From: Amorphophallus konjac
Taxonomy: Eukaryota; Streptophyta; Magnoliopsida; Alismatales; Araceae
NCBI GenBank assembly: GCA_022559845.1
Contig: CM040118.1
Coordinates: 231,183,224 to 231,247,223 of the forward strand
Direction: 5' to 3'
Length of the DNA: 64,000 nt
Shown here: positions 32,199 to 44,518 of the stretch, one piece after another
Position numbering within the stretch: position 1 is the first letter of the stretch
How the letters are laid out: each line of letters opens with the position of its first letter
Translations under genes and position numbers: made by a program
Notes under the pieces: model-generated
The model's database searches: none
Told to the model about the DNA's origin: nothing
Seen by the model: only the letters and a program-made list of their open reading frames with translations

Positions 32199-33434
32199 AG
32201 TTTAGGTTTATTAGAAAAGCGTTCTAAAAGACCAAAACTGTATATATGTCCTATCTCATATTATACATATGTATTAAACTCCGTTTACACTCCTTTCCAA
32301 AAGGAATTAAAAGGAAATAATACATACATTTGTATAATAATTATCCGTCACCCAAGAATCCATTGTGTGTGATCCTCTAGGCCCACAGTCACTCTAGTTT
32401 AAGGCCAATTAACTTCTAATTCCTAATTAGAAGTAAATTAAACGTATTATTCGCTTCTAAAAGAGTCGAATAATAGTTTAATTCATTCCGAACCTTCGAT
32501 CACGTTGGGTCAAGCAAATCCGCGTGATCCTAGAAGACGCCGGGTTTAAACCAGCATGTCTGGTACCTGTAAGTCCACAGTTATCACATCGATATAATCC
32601 CTCGCTCCTTCTATGAGTCTGGTACGATCGAGGGTACGGTATCTGTCAAACCCCATGATCGTGCCATTTGACTATGACCTCCTTAAAGTGTATGACGTCC
32701 GTTCTAAACGAACTCACACGACCCTGGCCAGGGATTTAACGGAGCGTCAATGTCATGACCCATTAACTGTCTGATATATACCCGACAGTGAGCGATCCCT
32801 TCTTGACCATTGATGATCTTCACACGTATCCTGGAGTAGTTAATGACTCGGCAACTCATGACTTATGGTTAAAGTCACTTAGCTAAATAATTAAACCATT
32901 CCAATCCTCGTGTGAGATCTGATCAATGTCTCAGGTCAAAGGACCAACGATGCTACTGTCACCATTGGATCTTCAGTTGACATTAGGTATAATCAACCAT
33001 CTGAAGATCCAATAGCCGATCAGTTCAGTGCACATCCTCCAAGGACATACACCTACACATATGTGTTGGTGCCCCGCACCAATGACCATGAGACTGGTCA
33101 CTGACACATCATGTGTACTGGTTTAATAGGTAATCAAAGTCTCCGAGTGATTACCCTCCAACCAGGAACAATTTAAGGTATGTGTTCATGTAAAGTAAGT
33201 CTCATGTTCGAGATCCAATCTCGAGCTGACTTTACAACCACATATCCTAGGGACAACGTAAAGTAACACAATCGCATATTTACGCTCAAACACCACTTTA
33301 TTAATGAACAAGATCGTACAACTATTGGGCCTACCCGACCCGAAATTGGCCTGTAGCACACCAACACTAACAAGACCGACCAACTCAAGCCACCCCAACC
33401 AACTCATCTCCCACTCCCTCCCCCAAAACTCCCA

Positions 33435-35398
33435 TGTCCTAAACCTCCACTACTTCCCCTCCCTATTCCAAATCAAATTTCCCTTTACCCTCTACCCCGG
33501 GAGCACCACACACCAACCCTCATCACCCCAAAAGACCATCTCACCTCATTAGTAGAAGAACTCATACCCGATCCAATAGTGGTGAACACTCCAAACCCAC
33601 TCCCTACCTTGGAGGAAATCCATGTCCAAGTTGAAGAAGAAACCCCACATGATAATCTTCACCCTACACCACCCTCTCTAGTTGGTGCCAAGCTCATCTT
33701 AGGAGAACCCCTTGTTAGTTGGCTAAGGGAGAGCCTAATTAGAGAGATCTCGGCCCATGTTTGCCCACCCATAGAATAAAATTTTCCCATAGTGCCCTTC
33801 TTCTCCTATCACACCACAATCCAAGCATCCTATCAAGTGGAGACCTTAGAGGATTTTCTTAGGGGCTTAGCATGGCAAATTGAGTTCACTAGCATGTTGA
33901 CCCCTATGGCCGAACAACCTAGGAGCTTTGGCCTCCTACACCTATGCATCGGGTCTATCACCTCGATTTGCACCATTGGTTGCTACACTAGCGACCTCCT
34001 TCTATTCCTCCTTACACCCGATGAGCCCAGCCTTCTCCTCAATTTAGAACTTCTTATCTCGGGTAGAAAGCCAAACCCTCCCTTCATGGCCGACCCACCC
34101 ACCAAGAACTTTGGCCCCATTGTCTCATTAGAGGAGGATGACCCACCACTATTTGAGGATTTTGAGGACATAGGGCCCCTCCCCCTCGATAACCCTTTTT
34201 ATGATCCCTTTGATCCCTTCCAATGGGGGTCAAAGAACCCATGGAACCCAACCACCTTATCCACCACCCACCATTCCCTATCCCAACCCACCACGTTTGA
34301 CCTAATTCACCCCATCCTAGACCCGGGTTACACCTTGGGAGCCATGACCTTGGGCCACATACCCCTAGGTAATAAGGTTGTGCCCCACCCCATGATGACC
34401 ACCTTCTTAGATCTATTCGATCCTTTCCAATGGGAGTTCAAAGGTTGTCCCACACCTATACACATGAAAGTCACCTTTAGAAAAAGCATGCATGTGTCTA
34501 GGCTTACTACACCAATTGACATGAACATTATGTTGGGTCCATTCATTCATATCACCTACATGTCAAGTAGAAAGCATGAGTGATTCAAATTCGGATGTAA
34601 TGGTCCACCTTCACTCATCATGAGTCTTAAGCATGATAGGAGCATTCTTGGATGTTTGGGTCCCCCGGCATTTGTCTCCCCCATAGATGACCGGATCACC
34701 TACGGATGCCCCGACCCTCCAACCTTTGTTAGAAAGTCCATGCATGATAGGGCCACATTTGGTTGCCCCGGCCCACCAAGGTTCATCAAGGTCCATATGC
34801 CATCATGGCATGATAGGTCCATCTATGGTTGTCCAGGTCCACCCATAAGCACTAAAAGGACAGCATTCACAAAATTGCATGATAACCTTGCAAGCACATC
34901 AACAAGAGTCATGAAATTTACAAAAGACCGACCGACTCACTGGCGCCACCAAGAAATCCAAATGGGTGATTCCGGGATGGTGAGGAATCAGAGGCTCTTA
35001 CATAGAGACAACTCAAGATTGAGGTTTTGTGGGATCAGCCCCTTCCAGGTTTTGAGGTGCACTAGCCCCACTACTCATAAGTTAGGCCTCCTCGAGGGAT
35101 ACGGAGTTAAATTCAGTCTTAATGTGGAAGGCCTTGTGCCACACAAGGGACCCACGGTGGCACCAAGTGAGGATTTCAAGCCCCCTTCCTCCCTTGAGAG
35201 AGCACCCACCCCTCCCCATGAGAGCACCATCAGCCCAGAGAAGCCCGACGTAAGCAACTTGAGAGAATATTGGATGAACAGGAAATCATCACTCGGAGCA
35301 AGGTGTACGGGCACTACCTCGCTAGGTGGAAGAATCGGCTTCTTTCGGAAGACATGTGAGCGGTACCCGTTCTGCACCTTTCCAAAGAGGGAATGACT
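33435..35398 (+). pseudogene. N1 unidentified long Pro-rich ORF
   Basis: One frame runs from about 33480 to 35396 with only two stops (33777-33779, 34581-34583). It is Pro-rich and acidic at first (PTLEEIHVQVEEETPHD; DPPLFEDFEDIGPLPLDNPF) with two DPFQW motifs. From 34584 there are five tandem GCxGPP units (GCNGPP, GCLGPP, GCPDPP, GCPGPP, GCPGPP), each preceded by an aromatic residue and most by HDR. I do not recognise the product. It lies where pol should be. It may be a captured or evolved sequence, or chance openness in C-rich DNA. Confidence 0.5.
35246..35359 (+). pseudogene. N1 chromodomain remnant
   Basis: In a frame different from the long ORF, the sequence reads RRKQLERILDEQEII and then YGHYLARWKNRLLSEDM before a TGA. 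This is the start of a chromodomain in the position where Ty3 chromovirus pol ends, 80 bp before the 3' LTR. It suggests N1 derives from a chromovirus that lost nearly all of pol. Confidence 0.6.
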
Positions 35399-35437
35399 CT
35401 TACTCGACGGAGTCGAGTTCTCCGCACCCCGGGAGTA

Positions 35438-37821
35438 TGATGGGGTCATCACCATCCGTCCTGGCACTCTCGGCCCTTCTCGTCACCCCGGAGGCGTACG
35501 TCATGGTCTAGCCATTTATTATGAGTCCTATGTTGTATTTATTTATTTTTATTGAGTCATATCGTTATAATTTCCCTTTTATTAGAGTCATGTATCTAGG
35601 TCTTTGGTTTATTTCCCTAAGTTTGAGTCTCTTTAGGCTAATTTAGACTAGCTATTGGGCCCAACCCAGTGGACTTGGCCCATGGGCGCCCCTACCTTGT
35701 TGGTTATTTGTCAATGCGTCAAGTGTCAAGGGCTTTTTTGTAAAATGTGGGTTGCCTATATATATGACCCCATTTCCCCCCATTTGAAAGAATCAATCAA
35801 GGAATGAAGAATTGCCATTTGAGAGTTCAAATTTTCTTAGTGGAGTGAATCCATTATTTGGGTGAGAAGCCCTAGGGAGTGAATCCCACCTACCCCCCCT
35901 TCTCCTCTCTCTCTCTCTCCCTCCAAGAGGAGGGCGCCCCCTTCTCTCTCTCCTCCCCTCCCAACCACCTCCACCCTCCCACCTTCCTCCATTAAATCCT
36001 CTACAACTTCCCACAAGCCATCATTACTTCCCCCTAGTCCCAAGAGACCCTCCACCAATCCACACCCCACCCTCCAACCCCCAACTACCCATCCCCTTCT
36101 CCAAGCAGCCATCCACCTTCCCAAGGCACTTCTTCCCATCCCCAAGACCACCATTGATCACCCCACATTAAAGGAAATTCAAACTCACATTCCCTCCACC
36201 CACTTGTGCCCCCCTCACCTTCCCCCTTCTCCCTCCAAGCCCAAATTTATAGCTCCTCTCTCACCAACTGCAAACACCCCATTCCAGACCCCATTCTCCC
36301 TCTCCTACACCTTAGAACACCCCCTCCCAGGCCCCCTCACAACTAGGGGTCACTCCCACACCTATTCACCCCATTTCCCCCATCATCATCAACCTGCAGT
36401 TCACTATTTGGAGGCAGCAAAGAAGCTGTTGGTTGTAGAGGCTGTCCCATCGTCTACTCATTGAACCAGGTGGTAAGTCTTATATTGCTGGAATTGTCTT
36501 CGAGTCAGCTTTCCAACGGTGGTGGTCCCGCCGGCTTCCAAGGTCGGAGCTGTTCGGAGGAGGCGATCTACTACGACTGCGCAAGACTTCTCAGGCAGAG
36601 GACTAGAACCTGAGTGGAAGCTCTTCCACGGTAATTCTAGCATGAATCTGGGCGAGAGTTCTTCTACAAACTTCTTTCTAGACCTGTCGACTTCCAGGAT
36701 CAAGAAGTGGAACTCCGATTGACAACCGGAATCAAGAGTTATCAATTTCTTCCTCCAGGTGCTTGGTTCTGTTTCTTGTCAGTCTACTCCGACCTCCCCT
36801 CCTTGTTCAAGTTCTACCGGTCTACTCTAATATCATTTGGCGTCCCCGTGCTTGCGTTTCGAAGAAGACTCGACAACGAATCCATCGGTACCAGCCATGC
36901 TTAAATTGGAGTTCTGAAGCGCCAGTGGTACCCTTATCATTTAGCTGCTGAGGTTCTGCGACAGTCAAGAACAACCTGCTTCCCTATTCAACCCTCTTCC
37001 CCGACCAGACCCGACGACCACATAAATCAAGAAAATTCAGGCATCATCCCGCTCCAGTTACGAAGAATTCCCCGCTTGTCCCGTCATCAGAAAAATTCAG
37101 AAGCAGTCACAGCAACTACTTCTTCGACTGTCTGTCAGCACTCGCAGAGAGCAGGCAGAGCTGATCTCCGTCTTCATTCGGCGTTCTTTCCCCCGTTTCT
37201 CCCCTCCCCGCTTGGCCGGCTGAAGGCCCCTCCCTGCGTGAAGGCAGTTTTGGTTGTAACCACATAATCCCCACCCCAAGATTCCCCCCCTTGCATGGGG
37301 GTAGTTCATGTAATAATTACACTCGTAGGTTTGAAGCTTCATCGACGCGGCATGCGGGTGCTCCCCTCGCCTCCCCGCTCGCCCCCGTCTCCGACCGGAG
37401 TCGGTTTCTTCAAACCGGCTAGGTGAGAACTCGTCCCTTGCTCTCATTTATGCTTTTTCATTTAATATTCTCCAATTGCGCCGTCGGTTAGGGAGAGAGC
37501 GCCCGATCCTAAGGCTCCACTGTCTTTGTGCGACCACCGTGGGTGTGAGTGAGTGACCCGCGCCCTTTGGCCATTGCCGGCTCATTGAGTTGGATATCCG
37601 TTCCCCAAGGGGAGGTTTACCTTGGATGTTGCTGGCCCTCTACCAGCAAGGGTCTTGTCCCACTTCCTCGACTCGGCATCCCCGAGTTACCCCCGGGTTG
37701 AGTGTGTGCGCCATACGAAGGTCCGCTTACGTAGGCTTCTTAGCCTTGTGGTTGTGCTTGCATACTTAGGTCCGAGGAAGCATTGGTCTTATGACTATCA
37801 CCCCAAGGTGGTGTCACATCA
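35438..37821 (+). repeat. 3' LTR of N1 (2,384 bp)
   Basis: Matches 17653-20063. Compared with it, a 21-bp stretch between two CCCCATTTCCCC copies is missing near 36375. CAAGA follows at 37822-37826. Confidence 0.92.
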
Positions 37822-37826
37822 CAAGA

Positions 37827-40800
37827 ACGATCAGAGCGCAAGACAATCACACATAAGAATGCAATCGCACAATAATTACTCAAACTCCAACTTTATTTCA
37901 TTAATAATCAAGTATTCCAGTACAATAACATTTTCATCTTTTTTCCATTCCACTGGACTCAAGAAACAAGAAATTACATAAACTCAATCTAAACATTATA
38001 GACTTCCTAAGTCTTCACTCTCAATTTGATATGACTTTCATTTGCTCTCAGACCCGCTACTTGTATAACTCGAATCCGAATTCGTATCACTTCCATCTCC
38101 TGAAAAAGATTGGAAATAGGTAATGAGCACACTTGCCCAGTAGGTATCTTAGCATCAACATGATTGGCAATGTTTAAGTAATTAGCATTTTAGCTCTAAA
38201 GAATTTAGGTACAATCATGCGAATGCGATCAATCATGCGAATAACCAAAGTAACAAAGATAATAGGATGAGCAAGTATGAATTAGCACGAATGTCACAAG
38301 AACATGATATGGCCTTTCATGAGCAAGAACATCTCAAGAATGTACTAGCAAGCCACATAATCATCACTCCAGCATCTTTTGCTTATGAGCAAGTACTACG
38401 TGAATTTCTGTGAAAAATCAAGCAATAGTCATGTACAAGTATTTTCATGATGCCGCAGATTTTAACTTATTTATAAAGAAAGTACTCCCAGCGCAATGCG
38501 ACGCCAGTAGCATCATACCTCATGGTTTATAATAGTATGTTTCCGGCAATCAGCCAAGGGGACTAACATAGAGCCCTTGAACACAATCAGTACTCGATCG
38601 CATCTTCAAGTATAAATCATGCTATTTCCACGCATGTAACAATAAAGTATGACCAAGAATGTAATAAGTTCAATAAGCTCATGATTACAATAGTTCAATG
38701 AATGAACACTTCAATTAAGAAATGTGAGTGAAGAATGACTTAAAATAAGGTTATGCTTATGGAAATAATTCAGCAGCATAACGGTACATTCCTTATTTTC
38801 CATAAATTAAATTAAGTATCTTGAACAATATGACAAGTCCAAGACTATCAATAGTCTATCTAGGAACTTTGGAATATCAACCCTTGGGTCAAACCTCAGG
38901 TTAAAACACTCAAGAACTGTGACAGTCAATCAATGGGCCGTTACATGATCGTGACGGTCTATCATTGATCCGTTAGAATTGCTGAATCTAGAAATAAATA
39001 AAACAGACTCAGTAAATGTGACGGTCATATATTAGGCCGTTATATGAGTATGACGGTCTAATATGGATCCGTTACATATCTAGAACCAGAAACTTTGATA
39101 GTGCTTTCTAACAATTGGGCTTTCATGGTACAACCAACTCGGTGTCCTAGTGGGAATCCCAGGCTCACGGAGAATTACGGAGGCCTTGAAACAAGATTTC
39201 TTAGTCCATTGGAGGGAATATCCAATATAGAGGTCCTCATATTCAAGATAATGTTCCTATTGTGCAAAGTGTGAACTAATGGCCATATATCGGAATATAT
39301 GCCATGCACTTAAAGAAAATGACTCTATAGATAGAAAAGATTGGGAAACGATGTGAAACCATTATAAAACTCCGTCAATTCATCATTTGAAATCATAAAT
39401 TAAATATGAACTATAAAGTTTAGCCAATGAAATTAACATAACTCAAAATAACTTCAAATGCTTGTAATAATGCAATTCCTATCATGAATCAATAAATAAA
39501 CTCAAAGTCATGATATCAGGTCAAAACTTAGATAACTAGGCTTATTTATAAGTAGACTTGACTAATTTCCATTCCGTCTCGAGTTGACAGAAAATAGTGT
39601 TCTAACGGTCTAGCATAGGTGCGTTATAGTCCATGTGACGGTTTGTCAAGGGGCCGTTACAGTATGGTAACGCTCCTGCTATGGTGCCTCAGAGACAACA
39701 GATCAATTTAAATACAACAGAGAGTGTGACGACTTATCGTAGGGCCGTTACAATCATGTGACGGTCCTAGCCTCATCCGTCAGAGCTTCTGCTAACAGTA
39801 AAGATAAGGAACTATGTCCATGCAAGAAGAATCATAATCACTAGCTAGTCTAGCCATGATAAATGAAGTAAAGGCCAGGTATATGCATAGGTCGCAGTGA
39901 ATAAACAAGATGATATCTTTTATCTTTGGTTAGGCTAAAGGTATGCATGTATGCATGAATTTACTAAAACATGAAATTCACAATCTATAATACATGAAAT
40001 CAAGTCAAATCAGAGGGCTTTTATCCCTAACGAGATCTTTTTTCTGTTCATGAGATGACCTACCTTTTCCCTGGGCTTTATACTTCCAATTTGGGTCTTC
40101 AAGACACGCCCTAGTTCTCTTCTTCCTATAGTTTTTCAGCAACTTCACGTTGCCCTAACTCTCCAATATCTTGACCTAAAGCGGTGAAATTTGGAGGGTA
40201 AGAAGATTAATCTAATGGAAACAAAAAGTTCTAAAACACTGAACTCTAATTACCTCGGTTGGGCGTCCTAATTCCTTGATCTTCAGTGGTCCTTTACTCT
40301 TAATCTTGGGTTGCTATGACAGAATCAGCGACTTTAGAAGCCCTTATCTCCTTGGTTACTTGATCTCCTAACATGAAATTTTGAGAGTTGTTATACCTTA
40401 GTATTATAAACAAAAAGTTCCAAAGAACTTACCCGAAATTCTATCTCCTTACCTTGATTCTTCACGAGCCAAAAGTAAGGGTCGCTCAGTTCAGAATTGG
40501 GTTCTATTTATAGGGATTTAACTAGGGTTTGAGGATTAGATCGATTCTAGAGTCCATAGTTGGCCAAAACCTGATCCCTAAGAGTCCCTAGTAACCTTAC
40601 ATGTTCTCCTAATTAGGTCTCTTGCAGATAGGATCCCAAAGATCCAATCTTTTCGTAAGTTCTTCAACTTACGGAATCAGCAGGGTGTAACGGTCGTGTC
40701 TAGGTGTGTTACACCACTGTAGCGGTCGCCCGATAGACCGTTACGTCCAACGTCTGCATAGTTTCAATTTAATAAAACTCTTTTATTCATTTTATCTATA

Positions 40801-41076
40801 TAATTTTCTATAAAAATAGTATTTATCCTTAAAATTCGTGAATAGGCTAAATAACCCTCTAGAATATGGGCTAAACTTAATGGGCTTGGTCCTTAAACCT
40901 TTTGAGTCTTAATTGAATAGGCTAGGCTAATTATTTAACACCATTGGGCCTTATAACCCATTTATTAGTTCAATAATCCATTTATTAATATATTTAGCCC
41001 TTATAAATTCCTAATAAATTCCAAAAAATTCCATTTATAATCTAAAAATTATTTATATAAATTCTGGGGCACTACA
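37827..41076 (-). repeat. 5' LTR of G1, remainder after N1
   Basis: Continues the LTR from 17652 and ends GGGGCACTACA. On the minus strand a better-preserved TATA box (CTATAAATAGA, about 40503-40512) is present. Hairpin sets lie on both sides of it. Confidence 0.92.
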
Positions 41077-41081
41077 CGTGA

Positions 41082-41263
41082 ACATTGCAGATGGGGGTGA
41101 TAATGCTCGGGTGGAGGTAGGTAATTCCAAATTCCAAAACCTCAATGGGGTGGATGAAGTTGATAAATGCCGCGTTGCCAAAAAAAGTGGGAAAAGAAAT
41201 TCTAAGCCACCCCTCAAAAATAATTCATTTATTTATCATGAAAATTTTAGCTTGGAATGTTAG
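41082..41263 (+). pseudogene. LINE ORF1, last 60 codons
   Basis: Continues the ORF1 frame from 9574 across the G1 insertion and ends at TAG 41261-41263. It is basic and low in recognisable motifs. It overlaps the ORF2 start by 26 bp in a different frame, a compact arrangement that hints at reinitiation or shunting for ORF2 translation. Confidence 0.8.
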
Positions 41264-44200
41264 AGGTATAAATAAGCACTCTAAGTGCAATGATTTAGTT
41301 GAGTTGCTAAAGAATAATCTATTTGATATTGTCATATTAGTTGAGATTAAGATAAAATCAACCAATGCTAGTTCTTTTAAAAATAGAATTTGGCCAAGTG
41401 CTAGTTTTACTAATAATGATTTGCAGCATAAGTCAGGTAGAATATGGATACTGTGGGATGACACTATGGTTGTGGTTTGCAAATTTTTGGAAGATGAGCA
41501 ATTCATCCATCCTAGATGCACCAACAAAAGGGACAACACTTCTTTTCATTTGACTGCGGTGTATGGTTCTAACTGTCCGTCCTTAAGGCAACATTTATGG
41601 CGACAGATTATAACATTTATGGCGACAAATGATCCTTGGCTTATGACAGGTGACTTTAACTCTATCCGTTATCACCATGAGAAACTTGGAGGAAGAATTG
41701 TTCCACAGATTCTGCTTGACTCCTTCAATGATGCTCTTCATGCTGCGGGCCTCCAAGACATTAAATCCATGGGACATTCTTATTCCTGGAGTAATATGAA
41801 TTATAGTCAAAGTAGAATTGCTGCAACTCTTGATAGGACTCTGGTAAATGACAAATTGATGCAATGTTACCCATCTAGTTATATGCAATTTGCCCCTCCG
41901 ATCTTCTCTAATCACTGGCGGATGCATGTTTATTGTAATGTTCATATTCAACATGGAAAGAAACCATTTACCTTTCTTAACATGTGGACTATGCATCCTG
42001 ATTTCCTCAACATAGTTAGGGAAGCATCGAATTCGACTGATATTAGGGGAACTCCTTCCTTTGTACTCTGTCAAAAACTCAAAGCTGTGAGGCATGCACT
42101 TAAGCAGTGGAACAAGGAATCATTTGGGAATATCACTCATAATGTGAATAAGGTCAGAGAGGAACTAGCCCATGTACAATGTGCACTGCAGGAGGACCCA
42201 CTGGATGATGTGTTGGTCCAAAAGGAAAAGGAGTGTAGAAGAGCTTATATAGAAAAGAGAGATATGGAGGAATTATTTGCAAAACAGCAAGCTAAACAAC
42301 ATTGGCTTTCGTTAGGCGACTCAAATACCAAATATTTCTATGCAGCTCTGAGGGTGAGAAAAAGCTACAATGCTATTCAAAAATGTCAAAATGAACATGG
42401 AGAGGATATTGAGGACATTGCAGAGGTCCAAGAACACACAATTCGCTTCTTCAAGAATCTTCTGAATCAACCACAGCTCGCTTCAATTGATCCAAACATA
42501 ATCATAATTAAATCCTTGTCTGATGAGGACATTAACTATGTAAATGCCCCTTTCTCGGAGGATCAGATTAAGGAGGTGGTGTTCAGCTCTCCTGCAAACA
42601 AAAGCCCCAGTCCAGATGGTTTTCCAGCAATTTTTTTTCAAAAGACATGGCAAATTGTTGGCCCTCTAATTTGCATGGTAGTGAAAAGCTTTCTAGCCTC
42701 AGCTTCTATGGTAAGAGAAATGAACTCCACATTTGTTGCATTAATTCCTAAAACTTCGGATGCTGCTAGGCTAGATGAATACATGCCTATATCTCTTTGT
42801 AATTTCACATACAAGATCATAGCAAAGATCTTAGCAATCCGATTACAGAAAGTAATGGCCTCCATCATAAGCTCAAACCAAGGAGCTTTCATCAAAGGAA
42901 AAAGCAGTATTCATAACATTCTCCTAGCCAATGATCTTGTCAAGGATATCCACTCTCCCTCCAAAGGGAAGATTATATGCATAAAGGCTGATTTGAAGAA
43001 GGCATTTGATTCAGTGAGAAGAGAATTCCTTTACTATATGATGACCAAGATGGGATTCTTCCGGCATTGGAATACATGGATAAGAGGATGCATTGATTTG
43101 CCATACTTCTCCATTCTTTTCAATGGTTCTCTAATTGGCTATTTTAAAGCTTCTAATGGTATCCGACAAGGTGACCCCTTATCTCCATACCTTTTCAGCA
43201 TTGTCATGGAAGGCTTTTCTAGTCTTATGAATGAAGCAGTTCAAAATGGCATAATTCAAGTCCCTGAGATCAACTCTACTTCTGTATCCCATACATTATT
43301 TGCTGATGACTTGATGATATTCATCAAAAATGATATTCAGTCAGCTAATCAGGTTGCTAAGATCTTTCATCATTTTGGAGAGATTTCTGGTCTGAAAGTC
43401 AACAAAAAAAAAGTAGAATCTACCTTGGTGAGAGTATTCAGAATAAGGACAGATTCATAGGTATCTTTGGCATTGAGAAGGGGTCCCTGCTAGTTCCCTA
43501 CTTTGGTTTACCACTCATTTCTACTGGAATACACAAAAACAACTTCCAGCCTTTAGTTGAAAAAATCAAAAAGAAAATTGGAGCATGGAAAAACCACCTC
43601 TTGTCTAAAGCAGGGAGATTGGAGCTGATCAGATCAGTTTTATCATCTTATTCTATCTATTGTTCAGCTGCCTTTGCACTTCCCAAAGAGCTTATGCAGG
43701 ATGTTGATAGATTGTTATGTAACTTTTTCTGGAAAGGAACTTCAACCTCAGGATATGCAAACCTGATTTCATGGAAGAATATATGTAAGCCTAAGGAAGA
43801 GGGTGGTCTGGCTATAAGAAACATCCAGGAATGGAATACAGCAAGTCTAACCAGACAACTGTGGGACATCATTCAAAATGAAGATACGCTTTGGGTGCAG
43901 TGGGTGAATGCCAAATATCTAAACAGTAAAAACATTTGGCAAATTCCAATCAGAGGGCATTACTCAGCAAGATGGAAAGAGATTCTTAAACAAAGAGAAT
44001 GGTTAATAAAACATATCTCATACCAAATTGGTAATGGGGTGAAGATCAGTCTATGGCATGACCCTTGGATATATGGTAAGAGTATTTTTTCCATGTATAG
44101 AGATAAAATTCGCCAAGACTTGGGGATGAGTCAAAATGCAACAGTCCGAAGCTTTATTCATGAAGGTAACTGGAATTTACCTACTGTTACTTCTTTTGAT

Positions 44201-44518
44201 ATGCATACTCTTTGGCCTATTATCCAGGGTATTCAAATTCACAAAGATCAAGAGGACAAAATCTTGTGGAATCACAACAATGGGCGTTTTAGCCAAAGAA
44301 ACATCTAGAATGAGGTGAGGAAGAAAAATCAACCATATCAACATTATGAATGGGTGTGGGAAGGAGCAATTTGTAAAAGAGCAGCATTTTGTACTTGGGA
44401 AGCTTCCCAAAAAAAATTGCCAACAATGGATGTGATGATGAAAAGAGGCCTCCAAACAGCCAACATCTGTATTTTATGCAGGAAAAATGGCGAAACATCT
44501 GATCACATATTTTTCTAG
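41238..44518 (+). pseudogene. LINE ORF2: endonuclease, reverse transcriptase, zf-RVT
   Basis: ATG at 41238 opens MKILAWNVRGINKHSKC, the APE-type endonuclease, with a DFNSIRYHHEKLGG block near 41650 and SNHWRM where SDH is usual (about 41910). RT blocks follow: SPSPDGFPAIFF, QGAFIKGKSSIHNIL, IKADLKKAFDSVRREFL, GIRQGDPLSPYLFSIVMEGF and the catalytic FADDLMIF (about 43297). A run of nine A at about 43403-43411 shifts the frame. Downstream is the L1-type region (KAGRLELIRSVLSSYSIYCS) with stops at 44306-44308 and 44516-44518 around a zf-RVT domain (CILCRKNGETSDHIFF). ORF2 nicks target DNA and copies the RNA there. Confidence 0.92.

Larger units (their letters stand above)
20829..33372 (-). mobile_element. 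N3: solo copia-type LTR, interrupted by N2
   Basis: A TG...CA unit flanked by AGACC duplications, with no PBS, gag or pol inside. Without N2 it is about 1.59 kb (20829-21141 and 32101-33372). On the minus strand it has a TATA box (32190-32198) and ends with an ATCCGCTGC/ATCGCCCGTTGG region next to AACCTTACA, typical of copia LTR 3' ends. Recombination between the two LTRs of a full element explains it. Confidence 0.8.
17653..37821 (+). mobile_element. N1: large Ty3/gypsy-derived non-autonomous LTR element, interrupted by N3/N2
   Basis: LTRs 17653-20063 and 35438-37821 start TGATGGGG and end CACATCA, with TSD CAAGA. Its own internal sequence is 20064-20823 and 33378-35437, about 2.8 kb. It has a PBS, a gag start, a long Pro-rich ORF of unknown type and a chromodomain remnant beside the 3' LTR. 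No protease, RT, RNase H or integrase is visible, so it would depend on a helper. LTRs differ by about 3% where sampled, plus a 21-bp indel near 18600. Confidence 0.88.
9575..41076 (-). mobile_element. G1: Ty3/gypsy chromovirus (Tekay/Del-like), interrupted by N1
   Basis: Read on the minus strand: 5' LTR (41076-37827 and 17652-17569), PBS, gag, PR, RT, RNase H, IN, chromodomain, PPT and 3' LTR (12908-9575). LTRs are about 3.3 kb, start TGTCA and end CTACA on the plus strand, and differ by about 4% where sampled. The long LTR, gag-pol in one frame and a C-terminal chromodomain point to Tekay. It sits in LINE ORF1 with a 5-bp duplication. N1 sits in its 5' LTR. The gag-pol frame has many stops, so it is dead. 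Confidence 0.92.

Noticed and set aside
37622..37981. 119-codon plus-strand ORF across 37821
   Set aside because: It spans the junction of the N1 LTR and the G1 LTR, so it is a chimera of two repeats.
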